Shown: positions 31,915-42,778 of the stretch, in pieces | How the letters are laid out: the number at the start of each line of letters is the position of its first letter | Numbering within the stretch: position 1 is the first letter of the stretch | Source: Rachicladosporium sp. CCFEE 5018 | Lineage: Eukaryota > Ascomycota > Dothideomycetes > Cladosporiales > Cladosporiaceae | Direction of reading: 5' to 3' | Assembly: GCA_002077045.2 (NCBI GenBank) | Contig: KZ111141.1 | Span: 1,819,139-1,883,138, forward strand | DNA length: 64,000 nt | Translations under genes and position numbers: made by a program | The notes under the pieces: model-generated | What the model was told of the DNA's origin: nothing | Seen by the model: only the letters and a program-made list of their open reading frames with translations | Databases searched by the model: none

Positions 31915-34900
31915 CCCTCCGCACGGCAGCAAGAGCTCGAGCGCCTTTACAACGCTCGTCGCGGCCATGTACCCCAGATATCCATCAGCGACGACGACCA
32001 CCACGTGACCGAAGCAATAGGCAGCTACTACGGCTCGCCGGCTGAAGACCACATGCCGCGCAACGACCCTCGCCCGCTGAGCTTCATCAGCGGTCCCTCC
32101 GAAGCCTACGATGTACCGAACAATCGAAGACATGGCAACTACTTCGACTCGAAACGGACTAGTCCACCACGCAGGACTGGGAGCAATGATCGAGCACACC
32201 CTGCGAGTCCAAGCGAGGGGTCCATTAGCCCGAAGATGCTGCACAGAATGAGCAGTCGAGAGTCGGAGAACGCGCTCACGCAGTCGCCGCCTCCGTTGAC
32301 GAGGCAGACGAGCTCGGAGACGGCTGTACAGCAATTCCCGCTGAACGACATTGACTACGAGTCTAGCCCAGCGGCTGTGGCGTTGGAAATGAGCAATTTG
32401 CAGGCCATACGGAGGATGTCTATGAACGTCGATATGGCTGACCCAGACTTGCCTTCATTCATGTCTTCTTTTGGAGGCGTGCCAACGCAGCCGCCTTCCC
32501 ACGATGACGATGAGGATGATCCCGGAAAACTGTTTTGGGTGCCTGCGAATGTGCATCCGGAGCTAGCGCCGAAGGAGTTCAAAGCGTTTGTGGAGGAGCG
32601 TGTGGACAAGATTAGGAGGCGGAGCGGAGGCGAGGATGGACTGTCGCCTGTCAGCCTTGAAAGATCTGGGTCTGGCAGTGGCAGTCTGAGGCGGAAGAAG
32701 AGCATGTTGTCACATTCTATCAATACGAGGGGGGACTATCAGGACGGTGCTGAGAGGCTGGAACGGAAGAGATCACGAGGCGCACACTTCGAAGGACAGA
32801 CGGCGGTGTCGAATTTGTCGGAGCTAGAAGAGCTGGTGAACGACCCTGCTCAACTCATTCGACGATTGAGTATCGACAATGCAAGGCTTTCACAGGACTC
32901 TGGAGTCGAAGTGCCAGCATCACAAGATATGCCTGTACTTCCTCCAGGCGGGCCGACGTTGAAGCGATCGACACGAACGACCTACAGACGAGGCAGTCTG
33001 CGCAAAGGCGAACGAGTGCCTTTCTCGAAACGAGCCATATCACGTCAGGGTGAAAATGAGAACGATGATTCGCGAGCGGAGTCTCCCGTGCAGTCACATC
33101 TGGACGAGCCAATTTTGGGCTTAACCAGGGTACAGACTGAACCTACACCCGTGCCAAGCATGCCCCGAGAGTCTGGTACAGCCGGATCACGGCCATCGAG
33201 CTCTCGTCGAAAACAGTCCTTAACCAGCTCTCAAGCTGACGAGCTGACTGCACTGCCCGAGAGAAAGACCTCTCCGCCGCCCGCAAGATATCCTCCTGTG
33301 CAACGACAGAGAGTCGAGCGGCCGAAGTCTGACCCAGAACCTGAGATTCCTCTGACCTCTCAGCCTGTGCCTCGACCTTCGCTGGACGAAGAGCCGCAAC
33401 GAGCACCAGGTCCACAGCCAAGACAGTTCCAGTCACGTATCGCAGCGGGCGGTAGGACGACAGCACAGCTACCCGGCTACACCAACAGCAACCCGCTACC
33501 ACACATCATCGAGACGCTCCCAGACGGCACTAAGAAGGCAATCGGGCATCAACAAGTATTGCAGTTCCCCGAACGCAAGTCATCTCATGAGATACCACGC
33601 AATCTGCAGCGCGGCGGCGCGCACATGCGGCCAGTGCCGGGTAGAGAGGGACGCGAACGGTCATCGACATTAGACGACATCAGCTCGAATCCTTCACCTC
33701 TGCCAGGTAGTGGCAGCACTCGAACTGACGCATTGACTATGGTCCCTACGTACGAGGATAAGAAAGTGGACAAGAAAGATGGCACGCGCAAGAGCAGTTG
33801 GAAGTGGCTGATAGGACATGAAGACGAGGAAAAGGAGAGGAAGTCGAAAGAGGAGCGCCGAGTATCCGACGACAATGCTTCGATCAAGTCAGGAAAGTCG
33901 AGCAAACTTACCAAACCCAACGACAAAGCCCGGCTTGATGTTCTCCAGAACTCTATCGATGGGCACACACCCGTGCGAGGCCGCGAAAGCATAGTGCTCA
34001 ACCGCGAAGATCTCAAACTCGATGACGAGCGCAAGAAGGAGAGTAAGAAGGCCACCAAACCCCGCAAAGACTCAGAGGACAAAGAACCCGGTCTTCTCTC
34101 TGCCATCTTCGGTGGCGGCAAGAAGAAGACCTCAGAGACCGATCTCAAGGAAAAGAAACGCAAAGCCGAGCGTATACTCTCTGTCGAACCACCTCCTCGA
34201 ATCCTCAAACCCGACATCGACTACAACTGGACGCGCTTCAGTATCTTGGAAGAGCGAGCTATCTACCGCATGGCGCACATAAAGCTTGCGAACCCTAGGA
34301 GGGCGTTGTATAGCCAAGTGCTGCTGAGTAACTTCATGTATAGCTATTTGGCCAAAGTACAGATGATGCACCCGCAGATGCAGATCCCGGCTAGTCCGGC
34401 ACAGAAGGCGGCACAGCAGCGGAAACGAGCAGAGCAGGAGGCGGGGCAGCCGGTGGAGTTTAGGGAGTATCAGAGGTATGCTGAGGTATGCTGCAACGAC
34501 TCTCTTTTAGTGGTAGGCGAGCAAATACTGACATGAAACGCAGCAGCAGTCCAAATCCGACGCTTCCCAGCACTCCAATGCCTCTGATGCACAACCTGAC
34601 ACCACCTCCGGCGCCCCTACCTCAGATCAACAGCTCTCGCAGGAATCGCACGCCGAGTGGCCCGATTTCCGCTCTTCCGCCACCTCCACCAAGTCTTCGT
34701 CCTCCCCTCCGAACTTTTCGCGCAGCAATGGCTCACATAACTCTAATCACAGCAGTAATGGCTACGGTGGCGCGGCCGGTAGCGCGGCCGGTGGCGCAAT
34801 GGCAGGCGGTGCTGTGGCTAGCAACGGCTATGCTGTGGCGAGCACGCATGATTATATGGGGTATTCGAGCGAGCAGATGAGCTTTGGGGACCAGGCGGGG

Positions 34901-34939
34901 ATGTGGGACGATGATGAGAAGGGAGAGGAGATGTGGTAA
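31915..34939 (+). CDS. Zds1/Zds2-family protein (5' end unresolved)
   Basis: Main exon 31915-34485, intron 34486-34543 (58 nt), last exon 34544-34939. The frame has no ATG before 32053, but coding-like sequence (LERLYNARRGHVPQISISDD then HHVTEAIGSYYG) continues upstream to a CACTAG acceptor at 31914. A 5' exon with the real start is therefore missing from this model. The protein is long and disordered, with many RRxS-type phosphosites. The signature is the C-terminal Zds domain near residues 760-800 (NWTRFSILEERAIYRMAHIK, then a YSQVLLSNFMYSYLAK segment). Yeast Zds proteins bind PP2A-Cdc55 and control mitotic entry and exit, polarity and mRNA export. The last exon is Q/S/G-rich and ends in an acidic stretch. 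Confidence 0.88.
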
Positions 34940-35469
34940 CGTCACGGGTCGCCCTACAGTATGGGCGGCAGAAGGATGTCTGTGCAGCAGCGCAGGGTGC
35001 GGGGCCCGCTGTACAGACGAGGCGCTGGAGACGTGCATCACGCAGGCAATCGATCTGTCGTTCCCCTACATGTTAGCAAAGCCGGGCTATCGTTGAGCTA
35101 AAGCTGTCACTTTGAGACCACGAATGCATTGTCTCAATAGGCCATCAAAAGCCGTTGCGCAGTGACTTGCTAGAAATGATAGCTACTATACACAACTCGC
35201 TCGCATACCCAATGCTAAGAGCCGAGAGAAAGTCCACATGATGCCTCGCTAACCGCCCTGCCCAGTCTATAGGGTCGTCCTGTCGCCTTCTTTCATGCAT
35301 AAGTCATCCCTCCAAACTCCGCGCACGCATGCACGCAAATACACCGAAAGCAAACTCGACCCCAGTCCCTCTACCCAACCCTGCCCTTGCTTAGACCGCT
35401 AAGAGGTCATCATCCACTCCTCTTGCCCAACCTGCTCGAAGCTCTGCGAACGCACCAGGCAAAGTCTCC
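34940..35469. other. Convergent intergenic region
   Basis: 3' flanks of the Zds1-type and arrestin genes. Only short shadow ORFs. Confidence 0.5.
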
Positions 35470-37452
35470 CTAAGACCTCGCTCTCAGCATCCGTAATCTC
35501 GCCTCGTCCTCACTCACACCTCCCAATCGATGCACGATAGCAGGCTGCGGCGCTTGTGCCCCTTGCACCTGACTCGCTTGCGCGAGGTCACTCATCTGCA
35601 GACTCGCCATCGTAGCATTCAGCGTCTGTTGACTACTGTTACTATTTGGCGTGCTCGTTCCACTGGTCCGCACGTGTGCTTGGCCCGGTCTTTGCAGTGG
35701 TGAAGGCGGGCGGGATGTAGCTGTTTCGTAGCTCGGTGGCGCGGCGGTGAAAGGCGTTATAGCGCCTGACGTGCGGACTGCAGAGGTGTAGGATGGCACG
35801 CGGGAGAGGTCTTGGAGGTTGTAATCTGAGTTCGACGCATGGAAATTCGTCGGCGGTGTTTCGTCTGAAGTGCGGCGCGAGGGCGAGGAGGAGGAGTGAT
35901 GTGGTGATTGTCCGTTCGCTGCTGCTGCTGCCGCGTTGGCGAAGTAGGAGTTCTGAGACGGTGGTGTAGGATGATGGAAGCCGATGTCTCCGGGATATGA
36001 ATTGTCTAGCATTCCTGGTGCCGGAGACGTGCCGCCTGAGGGACTATGGTTCGAGGAGTGGCCTGCTGACCGGAAGGCGTGGGATGAGTTACGTTCTTGC
36101 AGATCTGCTAGGCGGGAGTGTAGGATTGAGGGCGTGGCGCTGCCGTGTTGACCTTCTGTTGGGGAGACGTGGCCATTGATGCCGTTCAGTGACGGCAGAT
36201 TCTCGTCTGAGCCTCGCCTACTCAGCGCGTTCAGCCCACCTGGTGTGCCTGGTGCGCTAGTCGCTCTGCTCATGTAGCCTGCCGGGTCGATGTCGCTAAA
36301 GATCTGATCCAATTGATGTCGCCCGTACTCGGGAGGTGCTGTGAGAGACGTCTCGTTGCTGTTCAATTCGACATCTGTGACGCCGTTCATCACTCCCGTC
36401 ACTTCATTCGCCTCGTCCACGGGCAGATTCGGCGAAATGAACAGTTTCACGGGTAGTCGACATACCAATTGAGAAATGTGCCCTTCCGGATTATGAATAT
36501 TCACCATCAGCTTGAAGCGATGCGAGATGTTGATCTGATGCGAGTCGACGTCCTGTCTGCACGCATGCAGCGATTTGGGTAGAGGTAATGTCGCCTTGAA
36601 GCGGTACATCTCGTCTGCCAGTGTTGGGTTGTCCACCGTCTCGTCTTCGTATGATACTTTTGACTCCTCAGGAAATTCCATTTCTGACTTCGCAACTTCA
36701 CTTTCTTCGCTCTTCGTCCGATCGCCTCTCGTATCCGGCACCTCACTGGCTTGTATCCGCTTCACAGTCGTCTCGACCAGCCTCAACTCCACTTTGCCTA
36801 GTTTCAAGCCCTTCTTCAGCGGGCTGAGCTCAACATCTGCAGTGATAGACGTGCCGAACACAATCGCATCTGAAGGAATCGAAATGCTGTAGCTGATCTT
36901 GTTCGCCCAGATGTCCGCATTGACCCTACTCCGCGTCATCTCCATGCTGTCTGCCCCAAGCGTCCTGACAATCCGGATGTGCTCCTGTGCCACAAGATCC
37001 TTCGCATTCCAGCCTGGCCGTGAGACACTTGCATGCAGATGATACACGATGAACGTTTCCTTCAGCCCCTCTACGCTTTCAGGCATGGAAGGCGAGAGCT
37101 CGAACTCAAACGGCCACTCTATGCTGCCAGCCTTGACCTTGTGCGAGCTTTCTATTCCTAACTTCTGCTCCTGGTTCCAGAAGACCCGCTTGTCTGTCAC
37201 CTCGCCTGCGCTCATACCACCCATGTACCACCAGGAGATCCTCCGTTTGCCCTCCAGTCGCACCTTCGGCCGCAAGATGCTCATGGGCTCAGTGGCTGTG
37301 AAACGCACCACGCCAGTGAGCTTAATCGACTGCGCCTCATGCTCGCTGCCGGCGAAGACTATGAAGCGGGTGTCTGGAATGATCTCGAGAGTCGCTTTGC
37401 TACTGCGGCCATTGCTGCTGCTGCCCGGGTATGATCGCGGGGTTGGCACCAT
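35470..37452 (-). CDS. Alpha-arrestin, CreD/Rod1/Rog3-like ubiquitin-ligase adaptor
   Basis: ORF of 660 aa. The arrestin N domain (about 20-165) and C domain (about 185-345) are clear: RFIVFAGSEHEAQSIKLTG, SMPESVEGLKETFIVYHLHA and KGLKLGKVELRLVETTVKRI. The tail is disordered with PY motifs PPEY (373-376) and PPSY (572-575) plus LSRVPSY, the set used to bind WW domains of Rsp5/HulA-type HECT ligases. Such adaptors direct ubiquitination and endocytosis of nutrient transporters and act in carbon catabolite control. The frame is open upstream of the ATG (ADPSSYISWPGRPGLPAPN) back to a GCTAGCAG acceptor-like site near 37520, so a 5' exon is possible. The neighbour on the same strand is creC, a gene linked genetically to creD in Aspergillus. 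Confidence 0.88.
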   Translation of the reverse strand: MVPTPRSYPGSSSNGRSSKATLEIIPDTRFIVFAGSEHEAQSIKLTGVVRFTATEPMSILRPKVRLEGKRRISWWYMGGMSAGEVTDKRVFWNQEQKLGIESSHKVKAGSIEWPFEFELSPSMPESVEGLKETFIVYHLHASVSRPGWNAKDLVAQEHIRIVRTLGADSMEMTRSRVNADIWANKISYSISIPSDAIVFGTSITADVELSPLKKGLKLGKVELRLVETTVKRIQASEVPDTRGDRTKSEESEVAKSEMEFPEESKVSYEDETVDNPTLADEMYRFKATLPLPKSLHACRQDVDSHQINISHRFKLMVNIHNPEGHISQLVCRLPVKLFISPNLPVDEANEVTGVMNGVTDVELNSNETSLTAPPEYGRHQLDQIFSDIDPAGYMSRATSAPGTPGGLNALSRRGSDENLPSLNGINGHVSPTEGQHGSATPSILHSRLADLQERNSSHAFRSAGHSSNHSPSGGTSPAPGMLDNSYPGDIGFHHPTPPSQNSYFANAAAAAANGQSPHHSSSSPSRRTSDETPPTNFHASNSDYNLQDLSRVPSYTSAVRTSGAITPFTAAPPSYETATSRPPSPLQRPGQAHVRTSGTSTPNSNSSQQTLNATMASLQMSDLAQASQVQGAQAPQPAIVHRLGGVSEDEARLRMLRARS

Positions 37453-38441
37453 ATTGGGCGCAGGAAGGCCTGGTCGTCCGGGCCAGGAGATGTAGGATGA
37501 AGGGTCCGCCAGTGTGACCTGCTAGCAGTCTTCCAATACCAGACAGGCAGACGGTCCAGTCAAGCTGCTTCACTGGCCGAATTGCTGATCAGATTTACTC
37601 GTGGGAGTACGAATGCATAGACTAGGGACGGTCCCAGCTTTTCAGGCGACCAAAGGCAATGCCGCAGATCTAACATGTGTCTCGCATCAAACCCTTTCGC
37701 CGTCAGATCCCACCAAATCGCATATGATACCCACTACCGCAAATGCCACCCTCAAACAGTAGCCCCATAGAATAAGCTTATCGCAACTTCGCCCCACGCG
37801 GCGTAGAGTGACGTGCTCCTAATCGTGAACTTTACGCGAAGCCCTTGCATAAGGCGAGAGGGTGCGGCTGCTACCGTTGCATTTACTTTATCCAGAGTTT
37901 CGTGGGAGCATGGCAATGGTCGTCGCGTTCAGGTACGAAGTGCGCGGGATCAGGCACTCCTGTGGCTTAGACTGCCTCCTCGAGATGAAGCAAGCAGAGG
38001 ACTAGACTGTCATACGACCATACAGTACCACAGGGCGAAACAACGATCCGCACTGTCCAATCGGAGGGGAGTCCACCACCATGCCGAGGACGGCCCGACA
38101 GAGTCGGCAGCCATGATTAGACTTCATTGTGGGCATTGCTTGTACTCAGAGCGAGAGCCTCCTGCAGCACAATGCTTGACCCAACGAGCCCCTGCGCATT
38201 ATCGTGATATCGGTCGAAATCGGGTGGTTTCAAATCCTCCTCATGCTTTCCTAGAGGGATGGTAGAGGAAATTTTGGTGGCGATATCGTGCTGTCCAATC
38301 ACCTGATACGCCACGATCATAATGTCCAATTCATTCCAATAATACATGATGGTCCAACGATGGTGATGCTCGCTACTCATAGTCAATGCGCCGTCTCGCC
38401 ATTCCAATGCCCGGCCTGTCGATATGAAGTGAACAGTGCGA
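37453..38441. other. Region between arrestin gene and creC
   Basis: About 1 kb separating two minus-strand genes: upstream of the arrestin, downstream of creC. It may hold a 5' exon of the arrestin near 37520-37700. Remaining ORFs are short and unsupported. Confidence 0.45.
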
Positions 38442-39925
38442 TTAAGCTGCGCTCGCCCCAGCACTCGAAGCAGTGTCCTCTTGCGGACCCTCCTTTGGTC
38501 TGTCCCATTCGCGGATATGTGCTGTATCACTGTCAGCAAAGCCTACATTAGGAGACCAAGGCGAGAACTTACCACTGTCGCAACTCGTGATGATACAGCC
38601 CTCCTCGAACCCCAGCCAAGCCACCGGGTGCTCGTCCACAATCTTACTCATGACGGGCGGCAGTGTACTCACACTAGCCTTGCCCTGCACAGCGACTTGC
38701 ACCACTTCCTCGGGCTCAGCCTCCAGCGATGCGCCTTCGACGACGGTGCTAGCATTCGAGCTCTTCACAGTTGATGTGGTCTTTTCTCGGTTGAGTGGTG
38801 CTCCCGCGACACTACCGCGAGGTCGCAAACTCATCGCTTTTGGACGACCAAGCATGCCGACGCTGAAGTCCCAGAGTAACAAACGGCAGTCATCGCCAAC
38901 CGAGCCGAAGCGATAGTTCCGTTCATCACAGCGCCACGGATCGAACTTCACATCCCGCACCCAGCTTTCGTGGCCTACACATCTTGCGACAATCGCCTGC
39001 TCTGCGAAAGACCATATGGATACCAAGTCATCCTGTCCGCCAGTAAGAACGTACCGCCCATCTGGCGACCATGTCGTGGTATTGAAGCCTCCGTAGTATG
39101 ATCGNNNNNNNNNNNNNNNNNNNNNNNNNNNNNNNNNNNNNNNNNNNNNNNNNNNNNNNNNNNNNNNNNNNNNNNNNNNNNNNNNNNNNNNNNNNNNNNN
39201 NNNNCCCTCTGGCGCATGATCTGCTAATCGCTTGGCGATCGTCTCATGTGGGATGACACGCGACACGAAAGACGAGTTCGATTTGACGATGTTATTCTTC
39301 GGTTTGGATCGCTCGTCCTTCTTCTTGCCCTTAACAGGTAGAGGTGCAAGCGCGGGGTTGCTGTCGCCGAACGAAGGGGTGCCGTTGTAGTAAGCGGACG
39401 AGCCGAAGCCGTTGCTGATCGATCCGGCATCGCTCTTGGGACTTTGCGTCTCCTCCTGTATACTCTGTATGTTGTTCGATCGTGTGCTCTGACCTGTAAT
39501 TGTGCGGAAGAGGTTATGTGAGGGTGGCTTCCTCGATGACAGCACCACAGTCGACAGCTTGGTCCCAGCAGTGGCTGGCGCTACGGTCGTCGCAAGCGGG
39601 TTACTATTCGGCTGCGGCGCATCGCTGGGATGTGGAGGCGGTGTGGCGAGAAGCAAGTCATCGCGCAGGTGATATGTGCCCTCACCTACGACAAGCTGGT
39701 ACTCTGGTCCGGTGGGGTGCTTGAGGATGTTGTTTGTCTCGAGCAGTGCGCCGCCTGGAGCGCCTGTGTAGAGCTGTCCATTCGGGTATCGAGGGGGAGG
39801 AGGTAGTACGCTATTGATGGGAAGCGCAAGTTAGTGATACAGGACTTGACATCCGCTCTTGAAGCCATGTGTAGCTCAGTGTTAGCGCCTAAGGTGTGGT
39901 GCACGCGACGGATGACTTACAACAT
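38442..39925 (-). CDS. creC: WD40 protein CreC (carbon catabolite repression), interrupted by assembly gap
   Basis: Minus-strand exons: 39925-39921 (only ATGTT), 39810-38573 (contains the N gap at 39204-39105), 38521-38442. Introns are 110 and 51 nt. Joins give MF|VLPPPPRYPNGQ and TSCDS|AHIREWDRP, both typical of CreC/WDR20 proteins. Visible WD-repeat text includes WSPDGRYVLTGGQDDLVSIW and FDPWRCDERNYRFGSVGDD. In Aspergillus CreC forms a complex with the deubiquitinase CreB and controls carbon catabolite repression. The part between DHAPE and RSYYGGF is lost in the gap; family members of about 600 residues would have roughly 190 residues there, much more than 100 nt. The 51-nt last intron has no in-frame stop. 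Confidence 0.92.
39105..39204. other. Assembly gap (100 N)
   Basis: Exactly 100 undetermined bases inside the creC coding exon. A round number like this is usually a placeholder for a gap of unknown size. Confidence 0.99.
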
Positions 39926-40390
39926 GGTGAAGCCGGTGGTCTTATCGTCGATATCTTGGCCCGTCGGTATCAGGCACTAAGCATTGGAGAAGATGTCGTC
40001 GAATTGAGGCTACTATCAGCTGTATGCCCCAGTGCAGATCATTGAAATGGTAGCATTAGCCTGCTCGCACGCTAAGCGGCGTAAGATGTTGGTGATCCAG
40101 TGTGGGGAAGGGTCAGCCGAAACCCATCGTTGCCATCTAGGTAGGCATCCTGGCCTGGATGATTGCGTTTTGGAGCAGAGTGTATCATCTATCGGAGATC
40201 GGAGTAGCCGTCTCACGCGTCCTCAAGACGCGCTGGTGAATACAAGATCATGTTGTGTGTAGACCATGTCATTGACCTGAAACGCTTCATGGATTGAGTC
40301 GCGTGGTCCCACGTGGTAAAGAGTGGGGTACATCCGAGGTGGAGCTTCCTTGTTCCATAACATCTCACTTGCGATATGCTGCAATCTATA
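39926..40390. other. Divergent promoter region creC / GEM1
   Basis: 465 bp between the start codons of creC (minus) and GEM1 (plus). No ORF of note. It contains the palindrome CCACGTGG at 40309-40316. Confidence 0.5.
40309..40316. promoter_or_regulatory. E-box palindrome CCACGTGG
   Basis: CACGTG core with matching flanking C and G, 75-82 bp upstream of the GEM1 start. CACGTG is the usual site of bHLH factors. Functional use is inferred only from motif and position. Confidence 0.3.
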
Positions 40391-42367
40391 ATGTCTACAG
40401 GTATGTCAGCAAATTGCCAGGCTTTACTAGATCGCTGCTAACTTGATCTCGTAGTCCGAATATGTATCGTTGGCGACGAAGGCGTTGGCAAGTCGTCGAT
40501 CCTAACATCTCTCGTCAAGGACACCTTCATCACCTCCCCTCTCCAGCCAACCCTTCCGCCCATAACACTTCCGCCGACTCTGGGGACACCCGAAAATGTC
40601 ACGACAACGATCGTTGATACCTCGTCGCTCCCGCAGAGTCGCGATGCCTTGCGAAAAGAAGTCCGCAAATGCAATGTCATCCTTCTGGTATACAGCGACC
40701 ACTACAGCTATGAGCGGGTGGCGCTCTACTGGATGCCATACTTCCGATCGCTGGGAGTGAATGTACCTGTTGTACTATGCGCGAGCAAAAGTGACCTGGC
40801 CTCTGCGAATAGCAGCACAGCGCAAATCGTGGAGGAGGAGATGCTGCCTGTGATGGCGGAGTTCAAGGAGATCGATAGCTGCATCCGAGTCAGCGCAAGA
40901 GAGCATTTCAATATCAATGAGTGCTTTTGGCTTGCACAAAAGGCTGTGACGCATCCGATCGCGCCGATATACGATGCCAAGGAGAATGCACTCAAACCTG
41001 CAGCGGTCGAGGCCCTGAAGCGAGTCTTCTACCTGAGCGACCAGGACCAGGACGGCGTGCTGAATGATGCTGAGCTGCATGACTTCCAGCGAAAGTGCTT
41101 CGAGAAAGACATTTCGGCCGATGACCTGACGAATATCAAGCGCACGATACAGCGTTGGTCGTCTGTAAGTGGTGAGCTCGAGCATGGCGTGGACCTTGAC
41201 AGTTTCCTGCTGCTGCACAAAATCTTCGCGGAGAAGGGTCGACACGAGACCATCTGGATCATTCTGCGGAAGTTCAACTATGCTGACAGCCTGTCGCTCA
41301 AAGACACGTTCCTGCATCCCAAGTTTGATATACCACCCTTTGCATCTGCCGAACTCAGTCCAGCCGGCTACCGCTTCTTCGTCGACCTCTTCATTACTCA
41401 CGATGCAGACAATGACGGTGGCCTGAGCGATACAGAGCTAGCCACGCTTTTCGCGCCCACACCTGGCGTCCCAACCTCCTGGACAGACTCCAACTTCCCA
41501 CACTGCACAGTGACGAATACCTCCGGGTTCGTCACCCTGCAAGGCTGGCTCGCTCAGTGGAGCATGACGACGTTCGAAGACCCAAAGATAACCCTGGAAT
41601 ACCTCGCATACCTTGGCTTCGAAGCCTTACCGGGCAAAACATCTGCTTCCGCCCTCAAACTGACGAAGCCCCGACGTCGCCGATCAGGCAAATCTCCAAG
41701 TCGCACAGAAACAGTAGACCGTACAGTACTCTTCTGTTACTTGCTCGGCGCGCCCGGCAGCGGGAAGTCGACACTCCTAAATGCCTTTCTCAACCGGCCC
41801 TTCAGTCCTACCTACAACCCTACAATCAAGCCTCGGACCGCAGTGAACTCTGTCGAGCTACCAGGTGGTAAGCAGATACATCTGATACTGTCCGAGCTCG
41901 GCGAGCTTGAGCCCGCTGTGCTTGAGAACCCTCAGAAGCTCGAGTCTTGCGATCTTATCGCCTACTGCTACGATTCGTCAGACCCAGACAGCTTCGCGCA
42001 TGTCTCCTCTCTCCGCTCCAAGTACTCTGTCCTTACGTCAGTGCCGTCGATCTTCATCGCCACGAAAGCCGATCAAGACAGAGTAGTGCAGCGAGCTGAA
42101 GTCCAGCCAGACGCTTACTGTGAAGCGCTAGCCATGAGCAAGCCATTGCACGTGAGTGCGCAGTGGAAGAGTATTGGAGAGGTGTTCGTGCAGGTTGCGG
42201 AATTTTCGACGATGCCTGGGATGGGCATGCCGAAGGTACAAGACGAGGATGATGGGCTGCAATGGGTCGGGCTGATGGCTGGCGTGGGAGTCGCGGTCGT
42301 GGGCGTCGCCGCAGGAGTGGTCATGTGGAAGAAGTTTGGAGGCCCGGGCAGCGGTTCCGGGACTTGA
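40391..42367 (+). CDS. GEM1: Mitochondrial Rho GTPase Gem1 (Miro)
   Basis: Exon 1 is only ATGTCTACAG (40391-40400); a 54-nt intron (40401-40454) follows; exon 2 is 40455-42367. Predicted 640 aa. The join gives MST|VRICIVGDEGVGKSSI, restoring the N-terminal GTPase P loop (G10-S17). Two EF hands follow (DQDQDGVLNDAE and DADNDGGLSDTE), then the second GTPase-like domain (GAPGSGKS P loop). A C-terminal tail anchor follows (MAGVGVAVVGVAAGVVMW, then KK). Miro proteins sit in the outer mitochondrial membrane. In fungi Gem1 regulates mitochondrial shape, inheritance and the ERMES contact sites. All expected domains are present. Confidence 0.96.
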
Positions 42368-42778
42368 TAACATGAGTCCGGCGTGGAAGTGGCTCAGAGC
42401 TACGACTAGATGTACAATACCCAACTTTAGAGGTGTAAGATAGGATGTATAGTATACTTATGCGGCGCTGATCTCGGCGTCGGGACCCTCCATCGGAATT
42501 AACATAATGCTCAGCCCACGCATCCATTAGCCCAAACACGCAGCAGCTATATTGGATGGCATTGATTCTCGTGCTCAATGGATTTTGTGCGCGATAATTG
42601 AAAAGGTGCCTGAACATGGAAGACTCGAGCTTCTTCAGCCGAGGCCTCCAATGTTGTCACTTCACGTCGTCCAACTGAGCCGAGTGAAGCCGCATCTCGA
42701 TGAGGAATGCGACAACACCTTTAGGACTATACATTCTAAGTTCTCACAATGTAGTCTCGACTCCCCAACACTGACACC
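42368..42778. other. Intergenic region GEM1 / BCKDH E1-beta
   Basis: 3' flank of GEM1 and promoter of the next plus-strand gene. No gene seen. Confidence 0.5.
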
